The notes under the pieces: model-generated
Told to the model about the DNA's origin: nothing
The model's input: only the letters and a program-made list of their open reading frames with translations
The model's database searches: none
Shown here: one piece after another, positions 7,738 to 8,263 of the stretch
How positions within the stretch are numbered: position 1 is the stretch's first letter
How the letters are laid out: each line of letters starts with the position of its first letter
Position numbers and translations under genes: made by a program
Assembly (NCBI GenBank): GCA_900756875.1
Contig: CAAELW010000224.1
Location: forward strand, 1-8,263
Source of the DNA: Pasteurellaceae bacterium
GTDB taxonomy: Bacteria; Pseudomonadota; Gammaproteobacteria; Enterobacterales; Pasteurellaceae
DNA length: 8,263 bases
Direction of reading: 5' to 3'

Positions 7738-8229
7738 ATGACAAAAAATAAAACAGGACTTTCATTCCTTTGGGTAAGTGCGGTCGCATTTATCCTTGAT
7801 TTATTGACCAAATATATTGTAGTGCAACGCTTTGATCTCTATGAAAGCGTAAACATATTGCCCATTTTTAATTTAACCTATGTGCGCAACTATGGTGCAG
7901 CGTTTAGCTTCCTTGCTGAACATGATGGCTGGCAGAAATATTTCTTTATCGTGCTAGCAATCGGGATTTCTTTGATGCTGGCTTACTTTATGAAAAAGAA
8001 TTCAGCTGAACAAAAATTGCAAAACTCAGCTTATGCACTGATTATTGGTGGTGCGTTAGCCAATATGGTGGACCGTGCGTATAACGGTTTTGTGGTGGAT
8101 TTCTTAGATTTTTATTGGGATATTTATCATTATCCGGTATTCAATGTGGCAGATATTGCGATTTGTATTGGTGCAGGTTTATTAGCATTAGATGCCTTTA
8201 AAGGTGATAAAAAGAGCGGTCAAAAATGA
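7738..8229 (+). CDS. lspA: Lipoprotein signal peptidase (signal peptidase II)
   Basis: This inner-membrane aspartyl protease removes the signal peptide from diacylglyceryl-modified prolipoproteins, cutting before the lipidated cysteine. It has 163 residues, normal for the family, with four hydrophobic segments near 9-28, 67-85, 95-109 and 136-153. Conserved motifs include DLLTKYIV at 21-28, VRNYGAAFSF at 49-58, NMVDR at 109-113, VVDF at 119-122 and FNVAD at 135-139. D121 and D139 are probably the catalytic pair, by analogy with solved LspA structures. The start gives the expected short N terminus but lacks a good ribosome site (AAGACAGATAATTTCCT upstream), so translation may be modest. An exact USS at 7776-7784 is encoded as V-S-A-V. 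The stop overlaps the ispH start as ATGA, implying coupled translation. Confidence 0.97.
   Translation: MTKNKTGLSFLWVSAVAFILDLLTKYIVVQRFDLYESVNILPIFNLTYVRNYGAAFSFLAEHDGWQKYFFIVLAIGISLMLAYFMKKNSAEQKLQNSAYALIIGGALANMVDRAYNGFVVDFLDFYWDIYHYPVFNVADIAICIGAGLLALDAFKGDKKSGQK
7776..7784 (+). repeat. DNA uptake signal sequence within lspA
   Basis: This is an exact AAGTGCGGT core inside the lspA coding region, covering codons for S14-A15-V16. It is followed by CGCATT rather than the usual A-rich tail. Confidence 0.88.
8212..8220 (+). repeat. One-mismatch uptake signal at the lspA/ispH junction
   Basis: AAGAGCGGT differs from the USS core only at the fourth base (T to A), and it keeps the extended context AAA before and CAAAAA after. 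It encodes the lspA C terminus K-S-G-Q-K and runs directly into the ispH ATG at 8226. The flanking match suggests a decayed or imperfect uptake signal rather than chance. Confidence 0.6.
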
Positions 8230-8263
8230 AGATAATTTTAGCTAACCCTCGCGGATTTTGCGC
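8226..8263 (+). CDS. ispH: 4-hydroxy-3-methylbut-2-enyl diphosphate reductase, first 12 codons
   Basis: Only MKIILANPRGFC is visible before the right edge. This matches the N terminus of IspH (LytB), where the C in RGFC is the first ligand of the iron-sulfur cluster. The enzyme makes IPP and DMAPP in the last step of the MEP isoprenoid pathway. The start overlaps the lspA stop (ATGA), and lspA-ispH linkage is common in gamma-proteobacteria, which supports the call despite the short length. AAGAG at 8212-8216 is a weak possible ribosome site. Confidence 0.88.
   Translation, partial: MKIILANPRGFC

Overview
The window looks like chromosomal DNA from a Haemophilus-type member of the Pasteurellaceae. 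Its AT-rich core genes read very close to Haemophilus proteins, and the 9-base DNA uptake signal (USS) AAGTGCGGT occurs at 2363-2371 and 7776-7784, as an inverted pair at 589-626, and as a one-mismatch copy at 8212-8220.

Layout, left to right. The 5' part of a family-2 glycosyltransferase gene runs off the left edge on the minus strand (1-526). A USS-pair hairpin at 589-626 probably terminates the minus-strand pyrG gene (CTP synthase, 648-2285). A 383-base divergent intergenic region (2286-2668) holds the likely pyrG promoter, a 17-base inverted repeat surrounding a USS, two candidate promoters facing right, and one copy of an imperfect direct repeat. Two abutting plus-strand genes follow. 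They are an HscC-type specialised Hsp70 (2669-4381) and a J-domain protein with an acidic linker and a long polytopic membrane domain (4382-6124). A second copy of the direct repeat lies in the glmU upstream region. Next come glmU (6251-7621), a clean rho-independent terminator, lspA (7738-8229), and the first codons of ispH (8226 onward), which overlap lspA by ATGA.

Function. pyrG, glmU, lspA and ispH are housekeeping genes of nucleotide, envelope-precursor, lipoprotein and isoprenoid metabolism. The accessory element is the hscC/J-protein pair. It is probably one chaperone machine: a cytosolic Hsp70 ATPase recruited to the inner membrane by its own dedicated J protein. E. coli has a comparable set, HscC (Hsc62) with the J-like proteins DjlC (Hsc56) and DjlB. 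Here the J protein has a non-canonical RPD in place of HPD and roughly nine or ten membrane segments.

The pair has the marks of a cassette. It lacks a USS, its second gene is much more AT-rich than its neighbours, and similar upstream sequence (containing TTCTACGATAGAAT) occurs before both hscC and glmU. This would fit insertion with duplication of the glmU promoter region. The HscC/J pairing itself is a known type; the membrane architecture and the flanking repeats are the parts most worth a second look.
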